Source of the DNA: Lachnospiraceae bacterium UBA7054 | GTDB lineage: Bacteria > Bacillota > Clostridia > Lachnospirales > Lachnospiraceae | Length of the DNA stretch: 23,638 bases | Assembly (NCBI GenBank): GCA_002492725.1 | Contig: DLAF01000011.1 | Span: forward strand, 48,644 to 72,281 | Reading direction: 5' to 3' | Shown here: piece by piece, positions 21,903 through 23,638 of the stretch | Layout: each line of letters begins with the position of its first letter | How positions within the stretch are numbered: position 1 is the first letter of the stretch | Made by a program: the position numbers and the translations under genes | The notes under the pieces: generated by a model | What the model was told of the DNA's origin: nothing | Database searches by the model: none | The model's input: only the letters and a program-made list of their open reading frames with translations

Positions 21903-21942
21903 TAGAATAATTGTATACAATCATACACTGCTAATTATTCTA
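21903..21942. promoter_or_regulatory. Palindromic operator-like region upstream of the aminotransferase
   Basis: TAGAATAATT (21903-21912) and AATTATTCTA (21933-21942) are perfect inverted repeats 20 nt apart. ATTGTATACAAT (21910-21921), overlapping the left arm, is itself a perfect 12-bp palindrome. A minus-strand TATAAT begins in the left arm, but no good -35 box is found 16-19 nt upstream. The promoter may therefore depend on a regulator bound to this palindrome. No candidate regulator is in the window. Confidence 0.5.
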
Positions 21943-22036
21943 CTATAAGTACAGAAATTTCACAAGTATGCAGAAAGGACAATTTTACTTTGGAGAATCT
22001 GCATTTTCTGGTGAAATTGCTCATAGACATAGGAAA

Positions 22037-22061
22037 ACCCCTGTAGAAACTCTACAGGGGT
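22037..22061 (-). terminator. Intrinsic terminator of rny
   Basis: ACCCCTGTAGA (22037-22047) and TCTACAGGGGT (22051-22061) form a perfect 11-bp stem with a 3-nt loop, nine bases beyond the rny stop codon. On the minus strand the stem is followed by TTTTCC. It would end the rny transcript and separate it from the aminotransferase gene. Confidence 0.88.
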
Positions 22062-22069
22062 CTTTCTTA

Positions 22070-23620
22070 CTATTTTGCATAGTCTATGACACGGCTCTCA
22101 CGGATCACATTTACTTTGATCTGTCCGGGATATTCCAACTCAGCTTCGATCTGCTTGGAAATATCTCTCGCAAGGAGTACCATATCAGAATCACTAATCT
22201 GTTCCGGAACTACCATTACACGAATCTCTCTACCTGCTTGAATAGCAAAAGATTTATCCACACCTTTGAAATTGTTTGTGATGTCTTCCAATTGTTTCAG
22301 TCTCGTTGTATATGTCTCTAAAGTTTCTCTTCTTGCACCCGGCCTTGCCGCAGATATCGTATCAGCTGCCTGCACCAGACAAGCGATCAGAGACTGCGCT
22401 TCCACATCTCCATGATGGGATTCCACCGCGTTGATAACAATCGGTCCTTCCTTATACTTTCTGCACAACTCCACACCGAGCTGGATATGAGATCCTTCCA
22501 TCTCATGATCCACCGCCTTGCCGATATCATGCAGTAAACCGGCACGCTTTGCCATTCTGACGTCCAGCCCCATCTCTGCTGCCAGAAGGCCTGACAACTG
22601 TGCCACTTCGATGGAATGCTTCAATGCGTTCTGCCCATAACTGGTTCTGAACCGCATCTTACCGAGCAGTCTGACAAGCTCAGGATGAATGCCATGTACA
22701 CCTACCTCAAGGGTGGCTGCTTCGCCCTCCTCCTTGATCATGACTTCGACTTCTTTCTGCGCCTTCTCGACCATCTCTTCGATTCTGGCCGGATGAATGC
22801 GCCCGTCCACGATCAGCTTTTCCAGTGCGATCCTGGCAACTTCTCTTCTGATCGGATCAAAACCGGAGAGAATAACAGCTTCGGGCGTATCGTCAATGAT
22901 CAGATCTACACCTGTCATCGTTTCGAGCGTTCTGATATTACGACCCTCTCTACCGATGATCCTGCCCTTCATCTCATCGTTGGGAAGCTGTACCACGGAA
23001 ATCGTGGTTTCGGACACATGATCGGCCGCACATTTCTGAATCGCCGTCACGACGTATTCTTTCGCCTTCTTGTCCGCTTCCTCCTTTGCCCTGCTCTCCA
23101 TCTCCTTGATCATGACAGCAGTTTCATGTTTCACTTCATCTTCAACAATTTTCAGCAGATAATCTTTTGCCTGTTCGGAGGTTAATCCAGAGATTCGTTC
23201 CAGTTCCTGTAATCTTTGCTCGCTCAGTTTAGAAATTTCTTCGCGCTGCTTGGCCAGTGACTCTTCTTTTGCAGCCAGGCTCGCTTCTTTCTTTTCAATA
23301 GCGTCAGCCTTTTTGTCGATGTTCTCTTCCTTCTGCTGTACGCGACGCTCATAGCGCTGTGCTTCGGCACGCCGTTCCTTGATCTCCTTGTCCAACTCAT
23401 TCTTTGTGCGAATGGACTCTTCCTTGACCTCAAGCAACGACTCACGCTTCTTCGTCTCAGCAGTTTTGAGAGCTTCGTCAATAATCTCTCTGGCTTTCTC
23501 TTCCGCATTGCCAAGCTTCGCTTCCGTCATCTTTTTATGATAATTGGTCGCGATCACCGCAGTTGCCGGAATAGAAATCACCAGTGTGACGCCTATTGCT
23601 AACAAAACTTGCCACCACAT
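22070..23620 (-). CDS. rny: Ribonuclease Y
   Basis: RNase Y is the membrane-anchored endoribonuclease that starts bulk mRNA decay and riboswitch turnover in many Firmicutes. The 516 residues match the family. An N-terminal transmembrane helix (about 3-25) is followed by a long charged coiled coil (about 35-200), a KH RNA-binding domain with GRIIGREGRN at 219-228, and an HD hydrolase domain with H335 and the H364-D365 pair in LLHDIGKAVDHE. The ATG at 23620 has AAGGAGGTG about nine bases upstream, the last bases of the window. That site is part of the small inverted repeat described at 23624-23636. A strong terminator follows the gene. Identification is firm. Confidence 0.97.
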   Translation of the reverse strand: MWWQVLLAIGVTLVISIPATAVIATNYHKKMTEAKLGNAEEKAREIIDEALKTAETKKRESLLEVKEESIRTKNELDKEIKERRAEAQRYERRVQQKEENIDKKADAIEKKEASLAAKEESLAKQREEISKLSEQRLQELERISGLTSEQAKDYLLKIVEDEVKHETAVMIKEMESRAKEEADKKAKEYVVTAIQKCAADHVSETTISVVQLPNDEMKGRIIGREGRNIRTLETMTGVDLIIDDTPEAVILSGFDPIRREVARIALEKLIVDGRIHPARIEEMVEKAQKEVEVMIKEEGEAATLEVGVHGIHPELVRLLGKMRFRTSYGQNALKHSIEVAQLSGLLAAEMGLDVRMAKRAGLLHDIGKAVDHEMEGSHIQLGVELCRKYKEGPIVINAVESHHGDVEAQSLIACLVQAADTISAARPGARRETLETYTTRLKQLEDITNNFKGVDKSFAIQAGREIRVMVVPEQISDSDMVLLARDISKQIEAELEYPGQIKVNVIRESRVIDYAK

Positions 23621-23623
23621 TAC

Positions 23624-23636
23624 AGGAGCACCTCCT
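23624..23636 (-). promoter_or_regulatory. rny ribosome binding site inside a small inverted repeat
   Basis: On the minus strand AGGAG-GTG-CTCCT forms a perfect 5-bp stem with a 3-nt loop just upstream of the rny ATG. The left arm is the Shine-Dalgarno sequence. The stem is short, but it would hide the ribosome binding site when formed. The upstream leader lies outside the window. Confidence 0.4.
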
Positions 23637-23638
23637 TA

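Overview
The window looks like the chromosome of an endospore-forming Clostridia member, most likely Lachnospiraceae. The basis is mixed low/mid GC content, strong GGAGG-type ribosome binding sites, SpoIIM and a SpoVB-like flippase, RNase Y, and protein sequences that read like gut Lachnospiraceae homologues. This assignment is inference; no rRNA or other taxonomic marker is present. I see no tRNA, rRNA, CRISPR array, insertion sequence or prophage.

Layout. (1) 1-5137, housekeeping: mnmA behind a MarR gene (both -), a divergent SpoVB/MVF-type flippase (+), a type I DAHP synthase with a clean sigma-A promoter and a hairpin against its ribosome binding site (+), and a convergent nitrilase-family amidohydrolase (-). 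(2) 5138-7255: a MarR regulator and a MATE efflux pump (+). Their promoter carries two near-palindromic 16-bp sites that together form a perfect 15-bp inverted repeat, which points to local autorepression. (3) 7284-18027, the accessory block: ten minus-strand genes and a divergent LysR-type regulator. In transcription order they are a C45/Ntn-type amidohydrolase lipoprotein, a PaaK-like adenylate-forming enzyme, an ABC ATPase, an FtsX-type permease, a cyclophilin-like lipoprotein, a 76-residue helical protein, a DUF3737 beta-helix gene broken by one in-frame TGA, a LysE-type exporter, a second cyclophilin-like lipoprotein and an alpha/beta hydrolase with an odd nucleophile elbow. (4) 18074-23620, conserved core (-): rny, subgroup Ic aspartate aminotransferase, ADP-ribose pyrophosphatase, spoIIM and xerD. 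It includes a four-hairpin element (20430-20555) and a very clear rny terminator.

The most interesting signal is in block 3. The LysR-facing promoter (17017-17087) and an internal promoter between the permease and the first cyclophilin-like lipoprotein (11387-11457) share the same two-part upstream element. Spacing, position relative to the promoter and core promoter design (TTGnTA-N17-TATAAT) are identical in both. The two blocks centre near -68 and -41 from the expected transcript starts, as LysR-type recognition and activation sites do, and the -35 box of lysR lies inside the distal block. The simplest reading is a small regulon: one LysR protein drives two consecutive operons and represses itself. 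The first operon couples an exported amidase, an acyl-activating enzyme and an ABC exporter through two ATGA stop/start overlaps. The second supplies envelope lipoproteins, a small-molecule exporter and a hydrolase. A role in making, modifying or exporting a small acylated or amide-containing compound is possible, but no substrate can be read from sequence.
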